Origin: Prosthecobacter sp.
GTDB taxonomy: Bacteria; Verrucomicrobiota; Verrucomicrobiia; Verrucomicrobiales; Verrucomicrobiaceae
Reading direction: 5' to 3'
Length of the DNA: 64,000 bases
Assembly (NCBI GenBank): GCA_019186985.1
Contig: JABARQ010000015.1
Span: 225,553-289,552 of the forward strand
Shown here: piece by piece, positions 53,416 through 61,314 of the stretch
How positions within the stretch are numbered: the first letter of the stretch is position 1
How the letters are laid out: each line of letters begins with the position of its first letter
Position numbers and translations under genes: made by a program
The notes under the pieces: generated by a model
Told to the model about the DNA's origin: nothing
The model's database searches: none
The model's input: only the letters and a program-made list of their open reading frames with translations

Positions 53416-54168
53416 TCAAGGGTTGCCCCCAGGTTCGGCCACCACTTCCACCTCGGCATAGACGTTGCCTTTTTCATCGGGCTTTTTCAGCGTTTTGACG
53501 TGGACGTACTGGCCGGCGCGGATTGTCTTGTCGTCCTTCGAACGCAGGATGGCTCCCGTGGCGTCGGCCTTGCGGAGGATGAGCGGGAAGTCCACGCGAA
53601 GTCGCTTGCCCTCGGCATTGCTTTTCACCGCGGCCAGTGTGTCGGCATTTTCAGGGTCGAGGGGTGCCTTGGAAGGCAGCACCAGGTAAAGGCTGCTCCA
53701 GGTCAAGGCCTCCGGGTTTGAGTTTTCCCCACCATCAGGCTTCAAGCTTCCGAAAAACACCCAGCCATCGGCACCTTCGGGAGCGAGCACCCGGTCGGTT
53801 TTCACCTGACTTGACAGCACCGCCAGCGGCAGGCCCTTGTCATCCTGGATGAGAGCCGGCTGCCCCAGCTCCACCAGAGTCGTGCCAGAGGGTGCCAGGT
53901 CCACGGGCACCGTGGCAAGTTCACCCACCCGGATCCTCGCCGCCCTGGCTTCCTCGGGAATGTCCAGCCAGTCAAAGCTCCCGCCGCCGGTGGCCTGCGT
54001 TTTCAAAACCGTGTCACTGGCCTTGTCCGTCAGGAACTCGACACTCGCCTGCAACTGCCGGGCTTCGCTGGTGATTTCGAGAATCCTCAGATCCTTTGCC
54101 TGGATCAGGCTGGAACTGCCGAGAAGGCCAAGGATAAGAGGAAGAGGGAGGCGAAGGGGCTGGCTCAT
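53416..54168 (-). CDS. Exported protein, unknown function
   Basis: 250 residues with a signal peptide (MSQPLRLPLPLILGLLGSSS). The mature part is mostly beta strands and loops (LRILEITSEARQLQASVEFL, GTTLVELGQPALIQDDKGLP, GQYVHVKTLKKPDEKGNVYA), resembling a two-domain immunoglobulin- or SH3-like envelope protein. I recognise no family. Its start overlaps the stop of the upstream membrane protein gene by 4 nt (ATGA), so the two are likely partners. It is convergent with tRNA-Ser. Confidence 0.72.
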   Translation of the reverse strand: MSQPLRLPLPLILGLLGSSSLIQAKDLRILEITSEARQLQASVEFLTDKASDTVLKTQATGGGSFDWLDIPEEARAARIRVGELATVPVDLAPSGTTLVELGQPALIQDDKGLPLAVLSSQVKTDRVLAPEGADGWVFFGSLKPDGGENSNPEALTWSSLYLVLPSKAPLDPENADTLAAVKSNAEGKRLRVDFPLILRKADATGAILRSKDDKTIRAGQYVHVKTLKKPDEKGNVYAEVEVVAEPGGNP

Positions 54169-54923
54169 GGGGCGGCGAGATCTGGGTTGGAGGCGGCTGG
54201 AGCTGCGGCAGGGGCCGGTGGGGGCCTTTCACCCAGGGGTTCAACGCTCACGTTTTGAAACACTTTTTGCATGGCGCTGTTGACCTTCTGCACCTCCAGG
54301 TTCGCCTGCTGAAGCGTCTCGGTCTTAATTTTCTCGGCTTCATCCGCGATCTTCTGCTCGCTGGACTGCCTGACATTTTCCACCCGTTTGTCGGCAGCCA
54401 GGTTGCTGATGCCGCTCAGAAACATGCTCAGCACCACCGTGGGCCCGGCGATGCCGTAGGTGAAGATGGTGCGCAGACGGTTCTCCGCCCAGAAAAAGGC
54501 CACGGAACCTCCCACCAGCGCCGAGGACAGCAGCACCGCCAGGCCGGAACCCAGCGAAAAGCCCGCCGCGCCGCCCTCCTTGGCCATCATCTGCTCGGGG
54601 GTCATGAACTGGGTCAGCGACATCACGGAAAGAGCGGGCAGCAGCCCGGCCAGGGCACCCAGCTTGAAGGCCGTGCTGTTGCGCACGTTGTCGGGATCGA
54701 TGTCATCCAGGGCTGAAAGGCTGAGCCAGCGGTTCAAGGTTCCAGGGGCAGCCTGCTGTGGCAAAGCCTTGACGGCGCCCGCTGAGCCAGGGCCGGAAGA
54801 CGAGCCGGGAGCACCGGCCTCTTCCTCACGGGAGGACGCACTTCCATCCGAAGGCGGCGGCGCCTCCTTCCTGGCTTCAGGTTCTTGCGCGGACGTTTCT
54901 GAGGCTGAAAGGATGTCGCTCAT
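54165..54923 (-). CDS. Membrane protein with coiled-coil tail, unknown function
   Basis: 252 residues. A 60-residue low-complexity N-terminus rich in Ser, Glu, Pro and Ala has no signal peptide. Two or three hydrophobic helices lie about 88-165 (KLGALAGLLPALSVMSL, SLGSGLAVLLSSALVGGSVA, TYGIAGPTVVLSMFLSGIS). A helical charged segment follows (about 170-220, including ENVRQSSEQKIADEAEKI), probably coiled-coil. The family is unknown to me. It is coupled to the downstream exported protein by an ATGA overlap and lies 283 nt downstream of tRNA-Gln on the same strand. Confidence 0.72.
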   Translation of the reverse strand: MSDILSASETSAQEPEARKEAPPPSDGSASSREEEAGAPGSSSGPGSAGAVKALPQQAAPGTLNRWLSLSALDDIDPDNVRNSTAFKLGALAGLLPALSVMSLTQFMTPEQMMAKEGGAAGFSLGSGLAVLLSSALVGGSVAFFWAENRLRTIFTYGIAGPTVVLSMFLSGISNLAADKRVENVRQSSEQKIADEAEKIKTETLQQANLEVQKVNSAMQKVFQNVSVEPLGERPPPAPAAAPAASNPDLAAP

Positions 54924-55206
54924 GACCGGTGAAGAGTTGGGGGCGGCGGTTCTCCGTCCATGTCGGACAAGGAAGAGCGTGCCAGAGGGGAAATTCTACG
55001 GGGAACCGCTGAAAGCCGTCAAGAAATCATTGTCCATCCCCATGGAAAACCCCGCAACCCTTCGGCAACACACAGGGGACGAAACCGCAAGCATCCGTGA
55101 TTCCATCAAGCTCAGTCACGCCATTGCACGTCTAGAAACAAGGACAGGCTCCTGGGAGCTTATCATATTGCCCCCTGTAACAAGCCCCGGCTTATGGAGG
55201 CTTGGG

Positions 55207-55280
55207 TGGCTACCCCTCAAGGACTCGAACCTTGAACAACAGAGTCAGAATCTGTTATGTTACCATTACACCAAGGGGTA
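55207..55280 (-). tRNA. tRNA-Gln (anticodon CTG)
   Basis: On the minus strand the acceptor TACCCCT pairs with AGGGGTA, followed by G and an encoded CCA. The anticodon stem ACAGA/TCTGT encloses loop TTCTGAC, giving anticodon CTG for the codon CAG. The T-arm is CAAGG-TTCGAGT-CCTTG. A promoter-like pair (TTGCAC, 17 nt, CAGTAT) lies just upstream at 55302-55330. Confidence 0.95.
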
Positions 55281-55301
55281 GTGTGCGCGTTTGCGGCCAG
55301 G

Positions 55302-55330
55302 ATACTGGCACGGCTCGGCGAAGTGTGCAA
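55302..55330 (-). promoter_or_regulatory. Candidate promoter of tRNA-Gln
   Basis: On the minus strand TTGCAC (55330-55325) and CAGTAT (55307-55302) are 17 nt apart, 22 nt upstream of the tRNA-Gln 5' end. The spacing and the -35 box are good and the -10 box is moderate. Assigned by eye. Confidence 0.5.
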
Positions 55331-55414
55331 GGACGGAAACAGGGGCGAAAGAAGTCTGCCATCGGGAGCAGGGCCTCTAAAACGGGACAAGCCCGAACGG
55401 AGGCTCTATGCCGG

Positions 55415-56680
55415 TCACTCGCGAACGCGTTCGAGCTGGGCGCCCAGGGAGGCGAGCTTGTCGTCCAGGTGCTCGTAGCCGCGGTCGATGTGGTAGAGGC
55501 GGTTGACGTCGGTGCGGCCCTCGGCCACCAGGCCGGCGAGAACCAGAGCGGCGGAGGCGCGCAGGTCGCTGGCCATCACTGGGGCGCCCTTCAGGCGACC
55601 ACCGCCTCGGATGCGGGCCGTGGCGCCCTGGAGGTCGATGTCGGCCCCCATGCGCTTCATTTCCGCCACATGCATGAAGCGCTGCGGGAAGATGGTCTCG
55701 GTGATGGTGGAGACGTCGTTGATGACGCAGGCCAGGGCGCAGAACTGCGCCTGCATGTCGGTGGGGAAGCCGGGATAGCAGAGCGTGGTCAGATCGAAGC
55801 CGCGGGCGGCGGGGTTCGGGGCGATGCTGATGCTGTCCTTGGCGACCTCCATGGGGAAGCCACATTTTTTCAGCACCTCGATGACCGTCTTGAGATGCTC
55901 GGGGATGACACGGCGGATGCTGATGCCCTCGCCGATCATCGCACCGGCACAGAGGAAGGTGCCGGCCTCGATGCGGTCGGGGATGACCGTGTGTTCGGCG
56001 CCGTGCAGCTCCTTCACGCCCTCGATGACGATGCGGTTGCTGCCCGCGCCCTCGATCTTCGCACCCATCTTGATCAGAAAGTTAGCCAGGTCCTCCACCT
56101 CGGGCTCGGCGGCGGCCCCTTCAATGATCGTGGTGCCCCTGGCGAGCACGGCGGCCATCATGACATTGTCGGTGCCGAGCACGGTCGAGCCATGCTTGCC
56201 CATGAGGTTCATGGTGGAGCCCTTGAAGGATTTTTTCGGCGCATTGACGCGGATGTCGCCGCCATCCACCTGGATCTCAGCGCCGAGGGCTTCGAGCCCC
56301 TTCAGGTGCAGGTCCACCGGACGGTCGCCGATGACACAGCCGCCGGGCAGGGACACGGTGCATTTGCGCAGACGTCCCGTAAGCGGCCCGAGCACGCAGA
56401 TGGAGGCGCGCATTTTACGCACCAGGTCATAAGGGGCGACCGACTTGATCTTCTCCGCCTTCACCACGACGACGCCGCTGGCGCGTTCCACCTCGGCGCC
56501 CAGCTCGCCCAGGATGCGCACCATGTAGTTGGTGTCGCTCAGGTCAGGCACCCGCCGGATGGTGCAGGTGTCCTGCGTCAGCAGCGTGGCCGCGAGGATG
56601 GGCAGCGAGGAGTTCTTGCTGCCGCTGATGTTGACCCGGCCCTTCAGGGGCGCGCCGCCGTGAACGATGAGTTTTTCCAT
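55415..56680 (-). CDS. murA: UDP-N-acetylglucosamine 1-carboxyvinyltransferase
   Basis: 421 residues. MurA transfers enolpyruvate from PEP to UDP-GlcNAc, the first committed step of peptidoglycan synthesis, in the cytoplasm. The catalytic Cys is C115 in [16 protein letters not shown], matching the Escherichia coli numbering, and K22 of GSKNSSLP is the conserved PEP-binding Lys. Other segments are [34 protein letters not shown], and [20 protein letters not shown]. The fosfomycin target cysteine is present, so intrinsic resistance by Cys-to-Asp is not expected. It is 57 nt downstream of the dimethylformamidase-like gene. Confidence 0.97.
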   Translation of the reverse strand: MEKLIVHGGAPLKGRVNISGSKNSSLPILAATLLTQDTCTIRRVPDLSDTNYMVRILGELGAEVERASGVVVVKAEKIKSVAPYDLVRKMRASICVLGPLTGRLRKCTVSLPGGCVIGDRPVDLHLKGLEALGAEIQVDGGDIRVNAPKKSFKGSTMNLMGKHGSTVLGTDNVMMAAVLARGTTIIEGAAAEPEVEDLANFLIKMGAKIEGAGSNRIVIEGVKELHGAEHTVIPDRIEAGTFLCAGAMIGEGISIRRVIPEHLKTVIEVLKKCGFPMEVAKDSISIAPNPAARGFDLTTLCYPGFPTDMQAQFCALACVINDVSTITETIFPQRFMHVAEMKRMGADIDLQGATARIRGGGRLKGAPVMASDLRASAALVLAGLVAEGRTDVNRLYHIDRGYEHLDDKLASLGAQLERVRE

Positions 56681-56737
56681 GTGGTTCGGCTCGTCTTTGG
56701 CGTGCGCGGGCCGGGTGGCAAGCGGGAAAGCAGCCGA

Positions 56738-58150
56738 TCACTTGAGCGCCCGCCGGAGCAGGTTGGCGGTGATCTGCTGCACGCGGCGGTCGGTGCCGTG
56801 GGGCCGGGAGTAGTGGCTCCAGACCGGCATGTGCCCGGGCGGCTTGCTCAGACCCTGGGCCCACCAGATGGTCGAGGCGTTGAAGATGAAGTTCCCCTTC
56901 GGACCGTCGAAGATGACCGCCTGCCAGTGCTGCGGATTGCGCCCGCCCTGGAAGGCCGTGCCTGCGGCCAGGATCTCCAGCCCGGGCAGGTCCGCCGGAG
57001 GATCACCGTGATATTCCCAGCCAATCATGCCGGGCACGGAATCCCCGGCCTTCATGCCGGTGCCGGCAAACACCCAGTGCTCCGGCTTCACGCAGGTCCA
57101 GTCACCGCCGCCGTTGACGGGGTCGATGTTGCGCACGCCCATGAGATAGCCTTCGTCCGGCCCCCGGTGCGGGTAGGGGCCGTGCTCCTTCTCGCGATCC
57201 ACGGCGAATTTGTAATCCCCGCCATAGGGGCCGCCGCGGAAGATGCGCCGGTTCGGCACGCCTTCGGCGTTGGGCGAAAACGGCGTCACCCAGCAGACGG
57301 AGTTTCCGGACAGGAACAGCAGGTTCACCCCGGCGTCGCGCATCTTCGCCACGCTGTCATGCTGGCGGATGTCCCAGTATTCGTCATGGCCGATGCTGAT
57401 GAAGGCACGGCATTTCAGGCCGTGGTCGGGCGTGATCATGTCGGCGTTGGAGCAATAGGTGACGTCGTAGCCCTGCTGCTCCAGCCAGAAGGCGGCGGGA
57501 AACTCGAAGCACAGCCACTCGCCGCTGCCCACCGACTGCGGGTTCTCATAGATCTGGGCGTACTTCGCATAGGGCCGGTCAAAGCTCACGTCCGACCACG
57601 GCCCCTGGTTGCCCTTCGGATCGGTGTAGAGCGAGTAGTTGTCGGGCCATTTGTTATACGCCTGCCAGGTGTTGTCGCTGCACTGGAAGAGAATGTCGGC
57701 CGGACGGTCGTCCGTGACGATGAAGACGACGTAGCTCTGCCAGTAGGGCTCGTCGGCGGAGGCAGGCAGCGTGGTGAGGCGGCCGAGGTAGACGCCGCTG
57801 ACCCAGCCGGCCGGGATGGTGAGCGAGGCGGACTTTTCCCAGCGGCACTCACGCAGGCGCTTCGGGCCGACGCCCGGCACCGGCTGCGGCCTGCCTTCGA
57901 ACGGGCCCATCTCGGTCATGAGCCTCGCGCCCTTGCCGCCGTACCAGCCGGTGCGGAAGATCTCGACTTTGAACCTCGCCGCCGGCTGGGTGCTGACGAA
58001 GAGGTCGAGCACCTCCCCGGCCTTCACGGACTGGCGCGAGCAGTAGCCCTCGATGAAGGGCGAGCGGTAGCCGCTGCCGTCGAGGCGCATGCGGGTGAGC
58101 TGCCAGTCGTCGGAGCCCGGGCGGGCGTTCTCCTGCTGAATCACATTCAT
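56738..58150 (-). CDS. N,N-dimethylformamidase large-subunit-like protein
   Basis: 470 residues from the ATG at 58150. The long open frame beyond it is antisense to the sugar-binding protein gene. The sequence resembles the C-terminal domain of the large subunit of bacterial N,N-dimethylformamidase: VEIFRTGWYGGKGARLM, DNTWQAYNKWPDNYSLY, FWLEQQGYDVTYCSNADM, SIGHDEYWD and FLSGNSVCWV. No small-subunit gene is adjacent and no signal peptide is obvious, so true formamidase activity is doubtful. Metal ligands (Tyr, Tyr, Glu) could not be placed with confidence. It is upstream of murA on the same strand, 57 nt apart, so cotranscription is possible. Confidence 0.75.
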   Translation of the reverse strand: MNVIQQENARPGSDDWQLTRMRLDGSGYRSPFIEGYCSRQSVKAGEVLDLFVSTQPAARFKVEIFRTGWYGGKGARLMTEMGPFEGRPQPVPGVGPKRLRECRWEKSASLTIPAGWVSGVYLGRLTTLPASADEPYWQSYVVFIVTDDRPADILFQCSDNTWQAYNKWPDNYSLYTDPKGNQGPWSDVSFDRPYAKYAQIYENPQSVGSGEWLCFEFPAAFWLEQQGYDVTYCSNADMITPDHGLKCRAFISIGHDEYWDIRQHDSVAKMRDAGVNLLFLSGNSVCWVTPFSPNAEGVPNRRIFRGGPYGGDYKFAVDREKEHGPYPHRGPDEGYLMGVRNIDPVNGGGDWTCVKPEHWVFAGTGMKAGDSVPGMIGWEYHGDPPADLPGLEILAAGTAFQGGRNPQHWQAVIFDGPKGNFIFNASTIWWAQGLSKPPGHMPVWSHYSRPHGTDRRVQQITANLLRRALK

Positions 58151-58297
58151 GCTCAGCAATAAGCATGAAGCCGTCCGCTCCTTTCGGCGCGTGGAGGAAC
58201 GGAGGGCGGGAACGGCATAAAAAGCGTTTCCCAGGGCGGGAGAATGGCCTTGAATGAGGCCGCCCGTCGCCCAACCAACTCTGCGTTTCCAATCAAC

Positions 58298-59239
58298 ATG
58301 CACCTGAACCCCCTTCCCTGCCTCCTCGCGGCCAGCCTGGCCCTGCTTTGCGCCTCCTGCAAACCGGAGGCCCCGGCCCCCGACGCCGCCGGCAGGCCGA
58401 AGGTGGCGCTGGTGATGAAGTCGCTGGCGAACGAGTTCTTCCAGACCATGGCCGAGGGCGCGAAGAAGCACCAGGCCGCCCATGCCGGCGGCTACGAGCT
58501 GATCGTCAACGGCATCAAGAACGAGACGGACCTCGCCGAGCAGGTCGGCCTGGTCGAACAAATGATGGCGCAGGGCGTGCAGGCCCTCGTCATCGCCCCG
58601 GCGGATTCCAAGGCGCTGGTGCCGGTGCTGCGGCGTGCGCAGGCCGACGGCATCCTGGTCATCAACATCGACAACAAGCTGGATGTTGAAACGCTCAGGG
58701 AGTCCCGGCTCATCGCGCCCTTCGTCGGCCCCGACAACCGCGCCGGAGCCCGGGCCGTGGGCGGGGTGCTGGCAAAGAAGCTCCAGGCCGGGGACGAAGT
58801 CGCCATTCTTGAAGGCGTCACCACCGCCTTCAACAGCCAGCAGCGCCGCGCCGGGTTCGAGGACGCCATGAAGGCCGCCGGCATGAAGGTCGTCACCGTG
58901 CAGAGCGGCCAGTGGGAGATGGAGAAGGCCAACGGGGTCGCCGCCGGCATCCTGGCAGCGCATCCGAACCTGAAGGCCCTGCTTTGCGCCAACGACAACA
59001 TGGCGCTGGGGGCCGCCGCAGCCGTGCAGGCCGCAGGCAGGGCCGGCAAGGTGCAGATCGTCGGCTTTGACAACATCGCCGCCGTCAAGCCGCTGCTCGC
59101 CGACGGGCGCATTCTCGCCACCGCCGACCAGCACGGCGACCAGCTGGCGGTGTTCGGCATCGAGGCCGCGCTGAAGATTCTCAAGGACAAGGCCACGCCC
59201 GCCGATCAGCAGACGCCCGTGGACGTGGTGACGAAGTGA
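58298..59239 (+). CDS. Sugar ABC transporter substrate-binding lipoprotein (RbsB-like)
   Basis: 313 residues from the ATG at 58298, chosen because a lipoprotein signal follows (lipobox CASC, C21). Periplasmic binding protein type 1 fold: KVALVMKSLANEFFQTMAEG, NETDLAEQVGLVEQMM, ALVIAPADSKALVPVL, LIAPFVGPDNRAGARAVGG and IVGFDNIAAVKPLLADG. This is the ribose/xylose group that delivers a sugar to an ABC importer. No permease or ATPase gene is near, so it is an orphan component here and its partners must be elsewhere. Followed by the repeat block. Confidence 0.93.
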   Translation: MHLNPLPCLLAASLALLCASCKPEAPAPDAAGRPKVALVMKSLANEFFQTMAEGAKKHQAAHAGGYELIVNGIKNETDLAEQVGLVEQMMAQGVQALVIAPADSKALVPVLRRAQADGILVINIDNKLDVETLRESRLIAPFVGPDNRAGARAVGGVLAKKLQAGDEVAILEGVTTAFNSQQRRAGFEDAMKAAGMKVVTVQSGQWEMEKANGVAAGILAAHPNLKALLCANDNMALGAAAAVQAAGRAGKVQIVGFDNIAAVKPLLADGRILATADQHGDQLAVFGIEAALKILKDKATPADQQTPVDVVTK

Positions 59240-59260
59240 AAGGAAAGGCAGACAGCGGAA

Positions 59261-59295
59261 GTTCGAAAGTCGAAATCCGAAGCTCGAAGTTCAGA
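59261..59295. repeat. Degenerate heptanucleotide tandem repeat
   Basis: Five consecutive 7-bp units (GTTCGAA, AGTCGAA, ATCCGAA, GCTCGAA, GTTCAGA) start 22 nt after the sugar-binding protein stop. The consensus is roughly NNYCGAA, and the last unit is divergent. Confidence 0.6.
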
Positions 59296-59319
59296 ACCCA
59301 ACAGGGAGTGAGCCGCTAA

Positions 59320-59398
59320 GAATCCGGCATCGTGACCGAACACCAGATCAACCCGCTTCACGGATGAGTTGGATGCGCCATCCTGTTGCCGGATGAAT
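59320..59398 (+). repeat. Left copy of a 79-bp degenerate direct repeat
   Basis: Aligns without gaps to 60291-60369 with 20 mismatches by eye (about 75% identity). The shared core is CCGGATGAGTT-like, reading ACGGATGAGTT here and CCGGATGAGTT on the right. The two copies enclose the hairpin cluster. Confidence 0.6.
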
Positions 59399-59506
59399 CA
59401 TACCAACAGAGATGCAGGCGGAGGTGCCGCATGTTTCATCATGAGGAGCCGGAACGCGTCGAGCAGGCGAAGCAAAGGAGCGGCCAATCCGGCAAGCTGA
59501 AGCGTC

Positions 59507-59612
59507 CACGAACTCCGGAAGCCATTCCTGCCGGCGCAAGTCTTCTGCTCATCTCGGCGGAGCGAGATGGCCACTTTGCTGGCGCCATCCTTGCTGCCTT
59601 TGGATGATTCGC
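59507..59612 (+). repeat. 106-bp direct repeat, copy 1
   Basis: Same length and register as 59725-59830, with eight mismatches and no indels (about 92% identity). It contains the perfect hairpin CATCTCGGCGGAGCGAGATG at 59550-59569, which is identical in both copies. Confidence 0.85.
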
Positions 59613-59724
59613 TACCCCCTGGCAAGGCCCCGCTGCGTCGGGGCCGAAGAAGAAGACCGAGGAAGATCACCTGAGGAGTGCAACGCGAAGCCAGGGAGCG
59701 GGGTGTCTGGCACGCTCAGCCGTT

Positions 59725-59830
59725 CACGAACTTCAGAAGCCCTTCCTGCCGACGCAAGCCTTCTGCTCATCTCGGCGGAGCGAGATGGCCACTCTGCTGG
59801 CGCCAGCCTCGCTGCCTTTGGATGATTCGC
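59725..59830 (+). repeat. 106-bp direct repeat, copy 2
   Basis: Second copy, offset by exactly 218 bp from copy 1. Its hairpin lies at 59768-59787. All eight differences fall outside a 34-bp invariant block that includes the hairpin. Confidence 0.85.
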
Positions 59831-59906
59831 ACCTTCCCCGGACGGCGATGTGAGACAACCTGGGTGCCATCGAATCGATGAACCCATCAAGCCCACAGGT
59901 TCCTCA

Positions 59907-60180
59907 GGACCCCGACGGGGTCCCGTCATGCAGCCCAGGAGTGGGCGCGCAGCGGCCTCTCCTGGGGAAAGGCGTGCATTGGCGGAATCAGATGACGGAC
60001 CCCACCGGGGTCGCGTCAGAGGCGTGGCGAAGAGGATGCGCGCCCAAAGGGTTGACCGCTTGGACGGAACCCCGATGGGGTTCGTGATCGAACGAGGATC
60101 GGGGGTGCTCGGGATTCCCAGGAGAGCGCCCGCTGTCGCTCGGCACTCCTGGGCTGCATGACACAAGCCCCTTGGGCTTG
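59907..60180. repeat. Cluster of GC-rich stem-loops with three-nucleotide loops
   Basis: The cluster has triplet-loop stems GGACCCC-GAC-GGGGTCC (59907-59923), GACCCC-ACC-GGGGTC (59998-60012), GAACCCC-GAT-GGGGTTC (60067-60083) and CAAGCCC-CTT-GGGCTTG (60164-60180). It also has two CCCAGGAG/CTCCTGGG stems (59934-59966 and 60117-60153). The arrangement is partly inverted. Confidence 0.75.
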
Positions 60181-60290
60181 AAAAGCCGGAGAGGAACAGG
60201 AATGGGCTTCATCTCGTCACGACCTCGTTTGAGTCCAGCAGCGCAGAAGACCTTCCATACGGCCTCAAGCCAAAGCTCATGACGACTTAT

Positions 60291-60369
60291 GAATCCGTCC
60301 TCATGACAGAACACCGAACCAAGCCGTTTTCCGGATGAGTTTGGTGCGCCTGCCAAGCGCCGGATGGAT
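60291..60369 (+). repeat. Right copy of the 79-bp degenerate direct repeat
   Basis: Partner of 59320-59398. It ends 11 nt before the stop codon of the SDR gene at 60380. If it is an element end, the element would lie immediately next to that gene. Confidence 0.6.
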
Positions 60370-60379
60370 GGTTCGGACT

Positions 60380-61171
60380 TCAGACTTGTTTAATGTCAAA
60401 GCCCGCCAGCCAGGGTGCGGTGATCTGCGGAGGCATGCCGCCGAACGGCTGGTAGGCCGGAAGCTGGATGATGCTCATGCTGTGCGGCTGGGAGGCGATG
60501 AAGAACATCGCCTCGGCGCAGTCCTCCGTGGTGATCATCGCGCTCTTGTGCTCCGCCGTGGGCTGCACCGGGCGCTTTTTCACCAGAGGTGTGTCGGCTT
60601 CGCCCGGAGCATATTCGGAGACGACGATGCCCTGGGCGTTGAGCTGCATGCGGGCGGTGAAGAGCATGCCATGCACGGCCCACTTGCTCGCCGTGTAAGG
60701 CACGCCGGCAAAGGAGTCGAAGCCATGGCCTGCGGTCGAGGACACCACGACGATGCGCCCGCCGCCGTTGGCCGCCATGGGCCTGGTGACGGCCTGGATC
60801 ATGTTGGCGACGCCGATCACATTGATCTCGAGAACCCTGTGCCAGCTCTCCTCGGTCACCAGCCTGGCCGGATCTGCATGGGCGAGGAACCTGTCCGGCG
60901 TGTTGATGCCTGCGGTGTGGATGAGGGCGAAGGGAGCACCATGCTGAAGCACCGTCTCCATGGCGGAGGTGACGCTGGTGGTGTCCGCCACATCGCAGAC
61001 CACCGGGATGATGCGCGGGGACAGCCCGGCGGTTTCCTGCAGCGATTCGAGCGTGCGGCCAAAGACAAAGGTTTTCGCGCCGGCCTCGGCGAAACGCTTC
61101 GCCGCAGCCTGCCCCATGCCGCCACCGCCGCCGGTGACGATGACAATTCGATCATTCCAGTTTGGATCCAT
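60380..61171 (-). CDS. Short-chain dehydrogenase/reductase
   Basis: 263 residues. NAD(P)-dependent SDR with the cofactor motif TGGGGGMG in RIVIVTGGGGGMGQAAAKRF, the structural INVIGVANMIQAV, the active-site SSTAGHGF, and YxxxK in YTASKWAVHG. The C-terminal part MFFIASQPHSMSIIQLPAYQ is usual for the family. The specific alcohol or keto substrate cannot be read. It is divergent from yqgE-like with 143 nt between starts, and its 3' end meets the repeat block. Confidence 0.92.
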   Translation of the reverse strand: MDPNWNDRIVIVTGGGGGMGQAAAKRFAEAGAKTFVFGRTLESLQETAGLSPRIIPVVCDVADTTSVTSAMETVLQHGAPFALIHTAGINTPDRFLAHADPARLVTEESWHRVLEINVIGVANMIQAVTRPMAANGGGRIVVVSSTAGHGFDSFAGVPYTASKWAVHGMLFTARMQLNAQGIVVSEYAPGEADTPLVKKRPVQPTAEHKSAMITTEDCAEAMFFIASQPHSMSIIQLPAYQPFGGMPPQITAPWLAGFDIKQV

Positions 61172-61314
61172 CCGGCCACCCTAGCGGGATCATTCCGGCC
61201 GTCCACACCGGGATGCCCTGCCAAAGCAAATCCGGCGGCCGGTTCATGCCGCGCACGGTTTCAGCCGCAACAAAACCGGTGCAGAAGCGCACGGCGTCGG
61301 CTAGTTAGGCCTGC

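Larger units (their letters stand above)
59240..60379. repeat. Non-coding mosaic of repeats and hairpins (1.14 kb)
   Basis: There is no believable gene in this gap. It contains a 7-bp-periodic element (59261-59295), two 106-bp direct repeats, 79-bp degenerate direct repeats near the edges, and at least nine stem-loops, several with identical three-nucleotide loops. The small open frames inside it do not behave as coding (see the findings). The structure resembles REP/BIME-like clusters or the residue of a mobile element. No transposase is present. Confidence 0.75.

Noticed and set aside
55202-58162. 986-codon open frame antisense to murA and the dimethylformamidase-like gene
   Set aside because: It runs opposite two recognisable genes and a tRNA, so it is a GC-driven shadow.
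59386-59825. Two overlapping 73-codon plus-strand frames ending in similar peptides
   Set aside because: Similarity comes from the 106-bp repeat. Nonsynonymous differences outnumber synonymous ones and the N-terminal halves are unrelated.
59612-60166. 184-codon minus-strand open frame inside the repeat block
   Set aside because: Its translation is built from the repeats themselves and shows no fold-like pattern.
59240-60379. CRISPR array
   Set aside because: Repeats are two copies of 106 bp plus degenerate 79-bp copies. There are no regular short repeats and spacers, and no cas genes.
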